NCBI RefSeq assembly: GCF_963576615.1 | Contig: NC_088714.1 | Coordinates: forward strand, 38,729,143 to 38,793,142 | DNA: 64,000 nucleotides | Source: Watersipora subatra | Lineage: Eukaryota > Bryozoa > Gymnolaemata > Cheilostomatida > Watersiporidae | Direction of reading: 5' to 3' | Shown: positions 35,183 to 47,102 of the stretch, piece after piece | Layout of the letters: each line of letters begins with the position of its first letter | How positions within the stretch are numbered: the stretch's first letter is position 1 | The notes under the pieces: generated by a model | Seen by the model: the letters and a program-made list of their open reading frames with translations, nothing else | Told to the model about the DNA's origin: nothing | The model's database searches: none | Translations under genes and position numbers: made by a program

Positions 35183-36211
35183 CGAGTTTGCGTGAACTCA
35201 CTTTTGAGTTGGGAGTTGTCTATCCTTGTCGAGCAGAATTTACTTCACAGTATTACATATTCAGTACGCTAATCAGGTTTGTTTAGAAGCGATCGTTTTT
35301 GTTTCCAGTTTTGGTCGCCGGAGGCATTGAACTTAAAACCCCTGGAATGGCAATCACGTGACTTTAACGTTGATAATAATACGTAACGTATGCGCCATAT
35401 TGGAGAGCTAATCGAATGCTAGTTCCGTTTGTAAACAAACGGTGAAAAATGACAGAAATGTACAGGTTGAATAGTTATCTTCCAGCTGGATGTTAATGAA
35501 AACTCCTCCTACACAACGTTTAGAGTGCCCTGATAGAAGAAAACCTATTTATAACATATAGAGTGGGATATAGGTATCAAATGACAAGTAGATGTAAAAT
35601 AGATTTTTGTGGACCATGTTATTCATACAAACTGTTGTACTACAAATGCATAAACCCAGCAAATGATATATTCTGTTCCATTATATTAAAATTTATTTTA
35701 CGTATGCATAAATGCATATGGAAAAACTTAGCACATGAAGTATTTCGATAAAAACAACACATAGGTATGCTGCCAAAACAGAAACTGTTTTCAAGATTTA
35801 AGTGATAATAGCTTATGAATGTATGATATGTATAATACAGTATCGGTAAAAGATGGAATGAACTACTGCAACAACTAAACGGAAATTAAAAACAGTTGTA
35901 ATAGAGGATAATCAAAATAATGCAAACAAGGAAATGCAGGAATTAGTGTAATCAGATGATTAAACTTATACATACACATTACAGAAACTGTGTAAAAGGA
36001 GATTTGTATAGCACTGGATATTGAGCCAAGGTGCATCAGTTTCTTAGAACTAAATCAGATTAGGAATAATAGCACAACAACAGCTGCAGATGAATATTAC
36101 AGTGATTACATTGTTACTGGCCTTTAAAAAGTACTACTTTAGTATTGTATGCCACAAAGATGCACCTTGCAGTTTGAGTGTAGAATTTTAGCATAATGAT
36201 GCTGTCGGAGA
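35183..36211. other. No gene seen
   Basis: AT-rich sequence with no convincing exon. Confidence 0.45.
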
Positions 36212-36778
36212 TCATAAAACGACTGAATAAGGTTTTTCATCAATGACGCAGTGGTTGGATATGCCATCTGCCGTATCCGTAAGGTGTTTCCCAAGGCATA
36301 GCACATCACTAGATCCTACACTACTGATAACATGCACCACACAATAGAGTGGATCTGGCTTTGTATGAATACGAAAGTATTGATCTGCAACTAGCAGGAT
36401 CCTGATGACATCGTCTGATGGACGCACCAATCCTCCATTGTTTTGTAGCTTGAGTAGAGTATAGAGATGTCGGTACTGGATACTTGACTTAGTGGTAACC
36501 AGCAACTGACGGCCAACGTAATGACACCACTTTAGTTAGCTTTTGCACAATGTAGCCAGCTATATAGACTATACTGTTACCTATAACAGAAATTTGACAT
36601 CTGAAATCATTGAGTTCCACAAACTGATCAACTTCTGGAGTAGCCTGTATGATGAGAATCTCGTTTTGAACAGTAACATTACCTGTCTTACTAGCATCTG
36701 ATTCTGCACCACATTTGCTGATAAGTTTGCGAAAGGTAGCATTAAATTGAGTAACAGTAGGATTATTATTCCAACCAC
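36212..36778 (-). pseudogene. P-element/THAP9-like transposase remnant
   Basis: Read downward from 36778, the minus strand gives NNNPTVTQFNATFRKLISKC, ELNDFRCQISVIGN and VYIAGYIVQKL. After a frame shift near 36525 it gives QLLVTTKSSIQYRHLYTLLK and NNGGLVRPSDDVIRILL. The order (NPT..F...FRKL, YIAGY.V.KL, then GGLV.PS.DV) is that seen in the C-terminal half of P-element superfamily transposases and THAP9. The N-terminal THAP and catalytic regions are not present nearby. The copy is inactive. Confidence 0.68.
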
Positions 36779-36991
36779 CTAAACAAAAGCATCAATTATA
36801 ACAATTACATAAAATCAACAAAAATGAATGTTTTATTCACATAAACATAGTACTCTTAATATACAACAATGCAACTAATAAAATAGACAAAAATAAAACA
36901 GCTCAAAATGCTACCATATCGCTATGTAAAATGAAAATGTGGCAATTTTCACTGGAAGTCATTCATAACCCATCTTAGGCATAAAGCTTAA

Positions 36992-37873
36992 AGGTTGACT
37001 TGCAACAAAATTCACATTACCATTATTTGAATATGAAAGGTTCACCATGTCTTACTCTGTTGTGTTGTAGGTGCAAAATATGTGGAAATGTGATTACAAG
37101 CTCTTAAAAGCTCAAAAGCGAACAGAAAATCGCAGCCACACGAGACCGCCGTAGTTTGGATTCTCTTTCCAAAACGACTCAAATGTGATGTAGTTGTGAG
37201 AGATGGTTTCTTTTTACACTTTCATGCAACTTTATTCGTCGAAATATTTTTACAAATACATTATACTTCACGCATTCAATAAAACTATGTCTATTGTTCT
37301 TACGCGTCTATTTTATCGTCATCGTAATGCTGTCACTTTTAACAGTGATATCTTATAACTCACCGTAAAAATTCGTTTAATTCTTTAGCCTTAGCTTGAA
37401 GGAGTACATATAATTGTCTGATAATCATGACGAGCCTGTCGGTCACTTGTGATAATCGAAAAGTGCTGCCAAAATTATTTGCGAAGTATTGGGTCACATG
37501 GTTAGATTACGACTTGCCGATTAGACCAAACCGAAACAAAACTGTAAAGTAGCGAGCATCTATATTTGATATGGAGTCTTCGGTAAAACCCGAAGTGTTT
37601 GTCAAAAGCTAGTGCTACGATAAGTTTGATATTGAGCTTTTTATTGGCCTTTCAATTCACGTGAGAACATCACATGACAAGATAATAACCAAATTTCATG
37701 GCTACGTCATCGAAATAAAGAGATTCCAATCTACGGCGGCTTTTCGTGTTTGAGCTTTTAAGAGCTTGTAATCACATTTCCACATATTTGGCACCTACAA
37801 CACAACAGAGTAAGACATGGTGAATCTTTTGATACCAAATAACTATAATGTGAATTTTATTGTAAGTCAACCT
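36992..37873. mobile_element. TTAA-flanked inverted-repeat element with ~180-bp arms
   Basis: The element starts AGGTTGACTTGCAACAAAAT and ends with the reverse complement of AGGTTGACTTACAATAAAAT. TTAA lies directly outside both ends (36988-36991 and 37874-37877). Inverted similarity extends about 180 bp through TTCACCATGTCTTACTCTG and GTGATTACAAGCTCTTAAAA. No transposase is encoded. TTAA duplication is typical of piggyBac-type insertion, but a TA duplication inside it cannot be excluded from one copy. Confidence 0.82.
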
Positions 37874-37877
37874 TTAA

Positions 37878-38587
37878 GATTGTCTGTCTTATACCTAATT
37901 TCCAAAAGGTGAGAGACAAAAGGTGCCAAGGATGAAAGCACTAGTTACACATGTAAGTCATTATATATATCTTATCATTCTAAATTTGACTGAACAGACT
38001 TGCTGTTACTCTCTCATACCCAGGCAGCATTTCTATAATATAAAGAAAAGGCATGTCTATATATAATAAAAGAACACAGGCTCGTCTAAGCTGGTTTGAC
38101 CTAAAAGGCCAAAATAGGTCAGGCTCAAGGGTGATGCATTAAATGATTAAAAGACTAATGTGTGGATATTTTTGAATATCTTGAAGAAGCCAAACTTGTT
38201 ATCCTAAGGTAAACCTAAGCTCTCAGACAGATATCGGGAAGCGCCAACTATCCTTCCTGGCACCCCTATTGTGGGGGCCAGCCATTCCACTCGTATTCTG
38301 TCTGAAAACGAAGGCTACACAATGCTGGATGTTACACACTTACATATTTGGGAATTGTTTGTATTATACATACATAGCTATAATAGAACACCGCAATGTG
38401 TCACAATCAGTAGTGCAAGTGATTTATATAGCGGCTTATCACCCACCCTATTTCTGCTAACTTAGAGTGGATATCACTCAAAAATCGTGCTCATGCTAAA
38501 GTGTATACTCAAGTTATGCCTCCCAATCCAGGTCTAAAACAATCATAAAACTTATGACTGGCACAGATGATTCTCTCTTTTTTATAG
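37878..38587. other. No gene assigned
   Basis: A plus frame near 38270-38465 (reading HSTRILSENEGYTMLDVTHL) looks mildly protein-like. It lies just upstream of the SWIM pseudogene and may be part of it, but I see no motif. Confidence 0.3.
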
Positions 38588-40023
38588 AAACTCGGTGAAC
38601 AGTATGAAGTTGGCATTGGCAAGACCAAACGTCTCGTACAGGCAGATCTTGGGCTGTGCTCATGCTTCTATGGAAGATGTGGTAACCTTGCAAGCACATC
38701 TGGGCTGTGATGGACAGCGAAGATTTTGGTTCGAGCGTTCACCATTACAAGCCCAGAACAGAACAACGAGAACAGTTGTTCTGGTTGGCAACAGGTAAAC
38801 ATCTGCATATAGAAGAAAAGGCTCAGAATAAAGCTCTTTGGAGCATTTTGTAATATGAGATCTCATAAGCTAAACTAACTTATGAGTATGATAATATATT
38901 GTTTAGCAGATAAAATTATTTTGAAAGGTCAGAAAGCTAAGAAGGGATGGTTGGAGCCACTCCCCCTCTTGTATAGATAATGAAATTATACATGCAGCTA
39001 TTGTTGGTGAGGAAGTGGTTGAGAATGAGAGTGATACGGGTGCTATTAGGTAAGTACTTGTTTATAAATTCAAATATTATACATAGCTACATTAAATAGT
39101 TCAATGTAATGCGCCGGATTAATTGATGTGATGGTCAAAATGTATGCACACACTCTACTTACTACATTTATAGACTGTACGCTCGAAACTGTTCTTTATA
39201 AAGCAGGTAGATGTGCTTCTCAGATATGGAAGTTATTCCCAAAATTACTCCACATGAGAGAGAAAGATGGTAGGTTTACTTAGAACGTATGTAGCGCATT
39301 CACTGCATATTTCTAATGACCAAATTCGTCCTTTGTAAACAGAGTGGAAACGCAAAAGCATACATGTATTCTAGCCTCAGCAATTTAATATTCGACTAGC
39401 ATAAATTTTATTGAGAAATAAATATACCACACCATGCCATGGTGAAACAACCACAAAACAGAACTATTGAACTTGACACGCACAACCTAGTATTAATAAA
39501 ATGATGTCCTGTTATCAAAGTAGTGTGTGTCCACTTTTCGGGTCAGTTAAGCCCTCAATTCTTTGAGTTATGTTTTTCCAAAAATCGCACATTCACAACT
39601 TATGCCTAAGCAGACTGGTTTAATATGCAATATGGTGATTAAATAATAATATTGTATAATGTTGAGTAGCTCATTGATTGTTCCAATCAGGCGATTGCTA
39701 CTGCATAGTATATACTGTGTGCGAACAATGATGATGCAATAGTTCAAAGACAAAATTTCTTAACACTGGGTGATTTTACTGTTTAAAATATGCATATCAT
39801 ATACATCATATTATTGATTTTTTTTCCAAAGCAAGCAGCTATAGATGCTTTCCACAAGGATATGTCAGAGAAGCTGCAAAACAGCTATGAAGCTGCCATG
39901 TATGGTCGGGCTTTTAAAACCTTTTTCGGAAGGTGGAAGACCCGAACTGCCAGTCAGAAAATACCACTCCTTAATACGCCATTGGCTTCAAGAGAAAGAT
40001 ACAGCTTTACACAAAAGAGTTGA
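38588..40023 (+). pseudogene. SWIM zinc-finger gene remnant, probably transposon-related
   Basis: After an acceptor TTTTTTATAG, the sequence 38588-38794 reads KLGEQYEVGIGKTKRLVQAD, then LGLCSCFYGRCGN. A one-base shift near 38688 restores CKHIWAVMD, giving the CxC...CxH metal-binding pattern of SWIM fingers. This is followed by EQREQLFWLATG before a GTAAAC donor. A further open stretch with matching character at about 39830-40010 reads AAIDAFHKDMSEKLQNSYEA and GRAFKTFFGRWKTR. Similar SWIM proteins occur in many transposon-derived families. The frameshift and unmatched exon phases indicate decay. Confidence 0.55.
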
Positions 40024-40427
40024 ATTTCAGAGTTGTTCCCAGTTTTGATCCAGAATTTCTTTGTCGGGAATAGGTTTCCAGTCCTTGTCCCAGATTCAGT
40101 ACAGAAAAAAATTACAATTCCAGTTTATTCCCATCAAAAAGAATGAAGCGATTCTTGGATGGTTCTAGCCTGTGTTGACAGACTCTTGTTGCCGCGGAGT
40201 TGTCTCCCATAGAGAGAAGCGAGCAAAACAACAGTTTGTCACAATACGCACTGCACCTGATGCATCAGCTGCACTGAAAGGGAGTTGTTCTCTTCCGTCT
40301 ATGCGGCTCTTGGCTGCGATGTTGTCGGTCGCTCCATTGGTAATCATAACGAATTTAGCCCAAAAACTGCAACTGAGGTTGCAAAAAGTTCGGCAGTAAG
40401 TAATTTCTAATTTATACGACTACTAGC
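40024..40427. other. No gene assigned
   Basis: Open frames on both strands at 40165-40399 show no motif. This could be further debris of the SWIM gene. Confidence 0.3.
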
Positions 40428-40880
40428 TGTGCTACCCGGCGTGTCCCGGGTAATAGAAAAGTCTTTGGAAAGAAAATTGATTTGTATTTAACATATAACA
40501 ACATTTGCCATTCTAACTTTCATACAACCTTTCATGAGGAAAGTGTTTTGTCTTATAAACAATGAGAAGTAGTGAGAGTTGCTCGCTATTAGCCAGTTTA
40601 ATAATGTTAGCAAACAGCTTTTCGTGACGTTATGCTATGACCCGCGGCATATGCGAAGCAGTTGGGTATTTGCTCCCATATAATGACTTAAATTGGCAAG
40701 CTAGCAATTCGATTTCTATAGTTTAGTGGGTAAGGCCTCAGACTGATGAAGGGCAGGGTTCAAGATTGAATATTCCTCGGTACAGAATATTTATTCCAAA
40801 ATTTTATGATCTATAGCTGGACAATCAATCCTACAAACCTACATACGACAAACTTCGATAAATATATATATATATATATA
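40428..40880 (+). repeat. Interspersed repeat with a tRNA-like segment and TA tail
   Basis: It starts with the GC-rich palindromic TACCCGGCGTGTCCCGGGTA, a motif that I associate with repeat families in many invertebrates. TTTAGTGGGTAAGGCCTCAG...GGGTTCAAGATT near 40722-40775 resembles RNA polymerase III A and B boxes, though the B box is imperfect. The segment ends in a (TA)n tail. It could be a SINE or the tail of a non-LTR element. Confidence 0.4.
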
Positions 40881-40982
40881 GGTGTATATACGTCACATAT
40901 TGTTAACTGTCAGCTACTTCATAATAATATTTTCATATTTATATTTGTATGCCATCACGAAATCATATTTCACATTAGTCTA

Positions 40983-41088
40983 AGGACTCAGACGTCAAAT
41001 GGGTGGAGTTGCTGGCGCTCACTATCCAACTACTTGATAGTGGGCCCCAGCAACTCGATCTGTTTGAAGACCGAGTTCCCAGACTAAT
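40983..41088. repeat. Imperfect ~105-bp palindrome
   Basis: GGAGTTGCTGGCGCTCACTATC in part pairs with GATAGTGGGCCCCAGCAACTC around a centre near 41034. The outer arms (GACTCAGACG / GACTAATTTT region) pair less well. Short frames on both strands here mirror one another for this reason. Confidence 0.7.
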
Positions 41089-42762
41089 TTTCATGAAAAA
41101 AACGAATATCATAATAATTCCAGGGCCACATCGGTGTGCAGCCAGCAGCAGTGGCAAGAAGAAAAAACCCTTAGGCACATTTACAAGCTAGCACAGAGGA
41201 ACTGGAAGAAAGACTGCTGCTGATCAGGAGTATCAAAAGGACAATAAGAAGAGACAACCCGCCCCGCACAGCCTGTCTTTTTGTCTGGAAAGAAAGATCT
41301 CTCTTGGAAAAAATCACTCAAAGAAATAATATCTGTTCGTCTAATAATGTAAAATAAGCCATGATCTTGCTTGTAACAAGATATGAACCATATCATTATA
41401 GCATTGACTGATATAGATTCCTCGCTTACATGTCCAAAGTTCAATGTCAGAAAGTTTTTTTGACGCACATGTTTGAACTAACACAAGTGTGAATACTATA
41501 AATTTTCCATAAAGCTTCCAAGAACCAATTGCCTCAAACGCTTAATCAATCGATATTATTGGTCTGTTGTCTGTTTTAGTTTACACCTCTCATTACCACC
41601 AGTTAACATTAGTTTAGTTTACAACTCACCTCTAAGCTTCTTTATGTTTTATGTGTTGTAATAGCCTATAATACTCCTACCGCTACCTTCCTACAGGTAT
41701 TGCAGTTGTTACTATCAATTTTAACTTTTCCTTCTCTTCGGTTCTGATGCCTATAATTCATGTATGATTTATTTATTTCTGATGACAATATCTAGTCTCC
41801 ATGCTTGTAGATCATTTTTGCTTTACATGTTTTGTTTTTACAGTTATGAGAAGAATACAGTGAACTTCCTGGGTATTAATATTTTCAAATTAATTTTCTC
41901 TCACATACTGATCCCCCGATCAGTCACATACCGTAATAGAACAGGCATCATAGCTGAATGAGGCCATGATAGCTGGTTTGATGTCAGCATTAGTGCCCAT
42001 AGTTCCCAGTACAAGAAAGCAACTTACTTCAATCATCTTGAGAAAGAGTACGCAGGAGTGGCGATGATTGTGTTTCTTATTATTATTATAGCTTTCATGA
42101 AGGATGCTTCCTTCATGAACAATCATACCTCACATAAACAATATCAAAATCTTTATGCTTTTGCTGGTACCATATCTAGACATCCATTTACTACATGCAT
42201 TTGTATTCTAGAGGCTATCTCCATTTTGAAGATCAAACCCTTCAGTAAAAAGAACTGTTGGCATTCGGTATAGAGCACACTCACAAGGTAATGTAATGTT
42301 TTTGTAAGGTAATGTAACTGACAAATGATAGGAAAAGTTAGATAGCATATTGTGTAAAGCTATTCACATATCAATCACAGGCTTACAACAGTTTTATTTT
42401 TTATATAAAGCTTACTCATTTATATTTCAATAATAATATGAACAGAAAGACACCAATTTGAATTCCACCAGAGTTTGTACTGATAACTCTTTATATAATT
42501 TTGTAACAATTATTACAATTTCATTATCATATACTGTACATCCAGTTACAAATACACAGAATATTCACACAAAATCTAGTATAGCATATGAACATTATGC
42601 TTTGTAATTGTCATTATCTACAATTCAAACAAAGCTTTAGAGAACATGAGCTAAACACATCACTAGTGACAAAAATGGTAAGCCGAGATTGGTAGTTAAT
42701 GTCAACAGAGTGTTTCTCGCGATGTGTATGCATAAGACTTCAATTGTGACTAAGTCTGTATA
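41089..42762. other. No gene seen
   Basis: AT-rich sequence. A small hairpin, TTCATGAAGGA/TTCCTTCATGAA, lies near 42095-42120. Otherwise nothing is supported. Confidence 0.45.
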
Positions 42763-45400
42763 TTAAAATTGTGGTCTGTCGGCAACCGCGGTTTCGACCA
42801 TCACATTTCTAACTAGGCATCCATTTATCGCCTGATGCAATGTAGCGGTCAGATCGAAAATGTTCGGAACAGATTCTGTGGTGTGTGGAAGTAATTCTTT
42901 TTTGGACACAGCCTTGAGCCAGTTATTGAGACAAGACTCATTCGTGAGAGGAAATCTAAAACAAATTTAGGTATTAAGAAACGGTATCTTCACATTGAGC
43001 TTAACTTAAGAATATCAAGAACCCCAATCTGCACGAATACGTCCAACAGTTATTACCAGGAATTTATAATAATATTATAGCATATCCACACACATAAAAT
43101 ATCTATTGAGTTTCTGAGCACACACCTATAAAATTTTCAATCTGCAAGTAATTCAGATTTATTGTTATTGCAGCCAAAAGACTGCACATTCTTTTACCAT
43201 ACACGCAAGGGCAGTTAGAGAGCTCCTGGCATAGGAATTACGTGTTAAAAATACTTCCTTTCATCTTACATAGGGATATGAAAGGTATTGATCAAGCATC
43301 GGATAACTTACTGGTTAGCAGCTGTGACACGATCTATACAGTTCTTTAAGTATTTGGCTGATGGATAGAACCTTCTATTAGATTCATGTTAGATTCTATT
43401 AGGTCTTGTACTCGCTTATCCATCGGGAGATGTCCTGCATGCTAAGGAGATAATCAAATATTGATTGATATTCTATATATTGATGTATGAATGAGAGCAA
43501 ATTGGGTTTTAAATTAGTAGATAGAAATCGACCAGGCATATATAGCAACACCCTTCAGGGCATTGCTATATATGCCTGGTGTTATAGCAACACCCTTCAG
43601 GGCATTGCTATATATGCCTGGTGTTATAGCAAAACACTTCAGGGCGTTGCTATATATGCCTGGTGTTATAGCAAAACACTTCCGGGCGTGGCCATGTATG
43701 CCTGGTGTTACAGCAAAACCCTTCAGGGTGTTGCTAATCTATATGCCTGGTGTTACAGCAAAACCCTTCCGGGCGTTGCTACATATGCCTGGTGTTACAG
43801 CAAAACCCTTTCGGGTGTTGCTATATATGCCTGGTGTTACAGCAAAACCCTTCAGGGTGTTTCTAATCTATATGCTTGGTGTTACAGCAAAACCCTTCCG
43901 GGCGTTGCTAATCTAGGCCTATATGCCTGGTGTTACAGCAAAACACTTCAGGGTGTTGCTAATCTATATGCCTGGTGTTACAGCAAAACCCTTCAGGGTG
44001 TTGCTAATTCATACGCTTATGTAGGCCTAATTGAAATTAAGGGTTTAGGGTTCCATATATGCAAGACAGTCTATGGAGAGAGAATGTCGAGGCTCTTCTC
44101 ACGAAGATAATATAATTGCCCGCGTGAGAAGAATTGGCCTTGACCCAAGATATAATACCGCACTTTTTGGACTATTAGCCGCTACTTTTTTCAGATGATT
44201 TGAGCCATGCGGCTTATTTAGAGGCTGCAACTATTCTGTTGTTTTTTCTTTCACCGTTAGCATCGCACTAACCGGAATCTCCGTTTAGTGCGCCTCTAGC
44301 GATGAAAGAAAAAAGGAAACAGTACCTAACGGTACTGTTCCATTAGGCACCTGGTTAAAAAGTGGCGGTTACTACGGAAGTGCCTAACAGCACTGTTCCG
44401 TTTTAACCAGCAAGGTTGCTGCAGTGTTAAAAAGCACTGCTATGAGTTCTGCGGCCTATACAAAAGGTGCGGCCTATGTATTGTTTTACTATCAGTTTTT
44501 TTAAAATAGAGCAGATGCGGCTTATTTAAGGGTGCGGTTAAGGGTCTGGGAAATATGGTAATGGAACCTTACGAAAAACCGAAAATAAAAGTTCAAGAAA
44601 ACACGAAAAAGCATCTTTTTTCATAAAGTAAATAGAATTCATAGTTTAAAATAAAATAATAGCATTTAGCGTGTGCATACACTATACCGTATACAACAGC
44701 AGGATAACACTGAACTCGCCATGACAAGCAATGTATATCTTTTGATACAGTATATAATCAGTACACAAATCGCCAAAATTTAATTTCAAGAGAAATTATT
44801 GTTGATATTGTTCGGCAGAAAAAATTCGGCCTAATGAAAAAGCATCGTGTTTCATATACGTAACATAGGCAAAGAATATTTCATAACAGGCGCATCGTAC
44901 TGCATGGGCGCAATGCTAAAATAATGTGCCATTTAGCGTACGCATACGCTATACAGTATATGATAACGTCTTTAATTATTACACCATATCTAGCACAGTG
45001 TTAGAGCGCGTGTATTAAAATCTTGCAGTTGCAATCTCCCCAAGTTCTTATCTATCCTAAAGCGGAATTTTAAATTCCTAGATTTTAATACAGTCCTAAA
45101 TTCTGTCGTCCTTCGGTATGTCCGGCTATAGCCGGACATACCGAAGGACGACAGAAAACAGATGACAAACTTTGAAAAATGTATATACATAGATTAGCAT
45201 CTATTATGCACAGTGATACATTCACATTGTGATTTTTAAATAGTCCTTTTGCTTACCTCACCCAGGGTTTGCCCAGATGCATGAGAAATGCTAATTATAA
45301 ATCTCTCCTTCAGAGAACATTGTCCAATCTTCAACGCCTGGGTGGATGAGGCAATTAATTGCCAGTGTTTATCTCTCTGACTGCCACTGATGTGGTCAAG
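42763..45400 (-). CDS. Unrecognised gene, three candidate exons (5' partial)
   Basis: Exon 45400-45257 lies between acceptor CATTTCAG and donor GAG|GTAAGC, is 48 codons in phase 0, and reads LDHISGSQRDKHWQLIASST and LKERFIISISHASGQTLGE. The next acceptor CTCCTTAG at 43441 opens HAGHLPMDKRVQDLIESNMN in phase 0. That frame stops, but the same exon continues open in another frame as RRFYPSAKYLKNCIDRVTAA to CA|GTAAGT at 43312. This joins exactly in phase to 42955-42763 (FPLTNESCLNNWLKAVSKKE, stop TAA at 42763). The exons are clearly protein-like, but I do not recognise the family. The frame change inside the middle exon means a missed mini-intron, a sequence error or a pseudogene. More exons probably lie upstream. 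Confidence 0.5.
43531..44015 (+). repeat. 42-48 bp minisatellite built on a palindromic unit, about 11 copies
   Basis: The unit is close to TATATGCCTGGTGTTACAGC plus AAAACCCTTCAGGGTGTTGC, with inserted AATC in some copies. In the first copy ACCAGGCATATATAGCAA (43531-43548) is perfectly inverted at 43563-43580. The unit keeps an open frame for 207 residues on the plus strand, but without exon context. Confidence 0.9.
44145..44545. mobile_element. Interspersed repeat, family shared with 19085-19335
   Basis: It carries the same ordered motifs as the copy at 19 kb (ACTTTTTGGACTATTAGCCG, then ATCTCCGTTTAGTG, then GAGTTCTGCGGCCTATACAA). It also has internal inverted segments around GTACCTAACGGTAC and repeated GCGGCTTATTTA. 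This copy is longer, so the 19-kb copy probably lost internal sequence. Confidence 0.62.
45101..45156. repeat. Perfect 56-bp palindrome
   Basis: TTCTGTCGTCCTTCGGTATG then TCCGGCTA is followed with no spacer by its exact reverse complement. It lies upstream (minus-strand sense: downstream) of the exon at 45257-45400, inside that gene's intron. Confidence 0.97.
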
Positions 45401-46490
45401 CTGAAATGTACCAGTATGTACACGTATCCATATCAAATCCATATCAAACACCACCGGTTGAATGCACCATCTGTTGAATGCCTTATTGCCCCATGAACAT
45501 CCCAATATGTATCTACTAATAGGAATTTTAAGCCGAGAGGCCCACCTCAGTAAAGTCTATACTGATCTGGCTGCGGATGAGATGTTGACCAGAAAGCAAA
45601 GATAGCTTTCTACAGTAAAACAAAACACACATAGGCCTACGTATTTAATTAGACTGTGGGATGAGTATGAAGATAAAACGATCAGTACAACAGAGTTTTT
45701 TAGAAAGGTGGTAGATATTCTACCTGAGTTTTAAATCTATTATGTTTGCATCAAATAGTAACATTTTTATGTCACTCATTTTTTTATCTCCCCATAATAT
45801 AATTATAAAGTTAAGCATTGTCTATTTCTCTATTATATACTCTGTAGAGCATGTATAAATAAAATTGAGACCACTCATGAAATACAATAAGTAGAGTAAG
45901 TGTTTTAACCTTCATATATGATGCTCATACATCATAAATGCATCCGACATTATTGCTAAATTACCGCAACTACTGTGAGATAATTTATTTACGGATGCTC
46001 CATCACCTGTTAATGCTATACTCCACTCGTACCATAACAGAAGTCTTTATGGGAAATTGAGAGAAGAGAAAAACAACTTCAAATTAATGCAAATAGTTTA
46101 CCTCCTGTACATTTATTTATACAGAAAAACAAATAATTTATACTGTACTGTAAACCACCAATATCACGGTGATAGAAGAAATTTTACACCCACAAACTAA
46201 AAATAGCCTCCATTAGTTATTTGATGAAGTATATAGGCCTAAGCTGAACGAGTTTTAAACTGATAGCATGCCTTTGCATAATCATTATCATAATGGTGAT
46301 ACCAGAATTGTAAATGAACTGCTCAAGAGAGGAAACTGAGAAAATCAATGAACACAAGAAGATAATAAGACTATAGACTGTAAGACTATAAACTTCCATG
46401 AATAAAATGATAATGCAAAAATATAATAATTATAATATTATTAAATTTACTTTTATTATAAAAATCTAAGAGAACCCATCATGACCCACC
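45401..46490. other. No gene seen
   Basis: AT-rich sequence upstream of the unrecognised minus-strand exons. Further exons of that gene were looked for and not found. Confidence 0.4.
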
Positions 46491-46676
46491 AACATACCTG
46501 CCAACTCTCACGCATTGGGCGTGAGACTCACGCAATCACCCCAAAGAAAAACTGAAAATGCATGAGAAATGCGTGAGATTTTTGCCCCAACTTCCATAAT
46601 TTTATATATACTATCATTGATACATCAATTGCCCCAAAACCGAATCTCACGCATTGCTCCACTCTTGGGTTGGTAG
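46491..46676. mobile_element. MITE with CTCACGCATT inverted ends
   Basis: ACCTGCCAACTCTCACGCAT at the left is mirrored by TCTCACGCATTGCTCCACTC...GGTTGGTAGGT at the right. Internal GCGTGAG motifs repeat. It is short, non-coding and about 185 bp long. Confidence 0.55.
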
Positions 46677-47102
46677 GTCTGCCCACCAAGCCACTATCCA
46701 TCTATGAGCATGACCATCTATTACAAATAATAATAGGCGTGTTTTCACTGCCTTGAACATTAGAGTAAGTTTACACAAAATCAAAATTTGTAAAATCTAT
46801 AATTTATTTTTAAGAATTTGGAAAAAAACATTCGGGGGTTGGGACCAACCGCTGTCGAGATTGGACCCACCGTTGTCGATATATAAACTCGTCGAGCTTC
46901 AACCCCGTCGAGGTTCGCACTATAAACCGTGCACAACTCCACAACATTTACGTCGGTCCGCTTCCTGCTCAAAAATGACATAAGGATGACGAGCCCACTC
47001 ATTGTATTTATCATCGTTCGAAAAGACAAGGCAAAATTCCAACAAACAAATATTTGTAACAAATAATTAATGAATTGATAACAAATTAGCAGTATTTATA
47101 AA
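46677..47102. other. Upstream region of peflin
   Basis: It contains an internal degenerate repeat of CCGTTGTCGA / CCGCTGTCGA / CCCCGTCGAGG at 46845-46915, then AT-rich sequence up to the proposed start codon. The promoter is expected here, but no specific element is identified. Confidence 0.35.

Noticed and set aside
40722-40790. Functional tRNA gene
   Set aside because: A- and B-box-like motifs are present, but the sequence does not fold into a complete cloverleaf that I could draw; a SINE-like repeat is more likely.
42763-42955. THAP domain (F-P-x..W pattern)
   Set aside because: The following CxxH and AVPTIF-type positions are missing, so the resemblance is limited to one short stretch.
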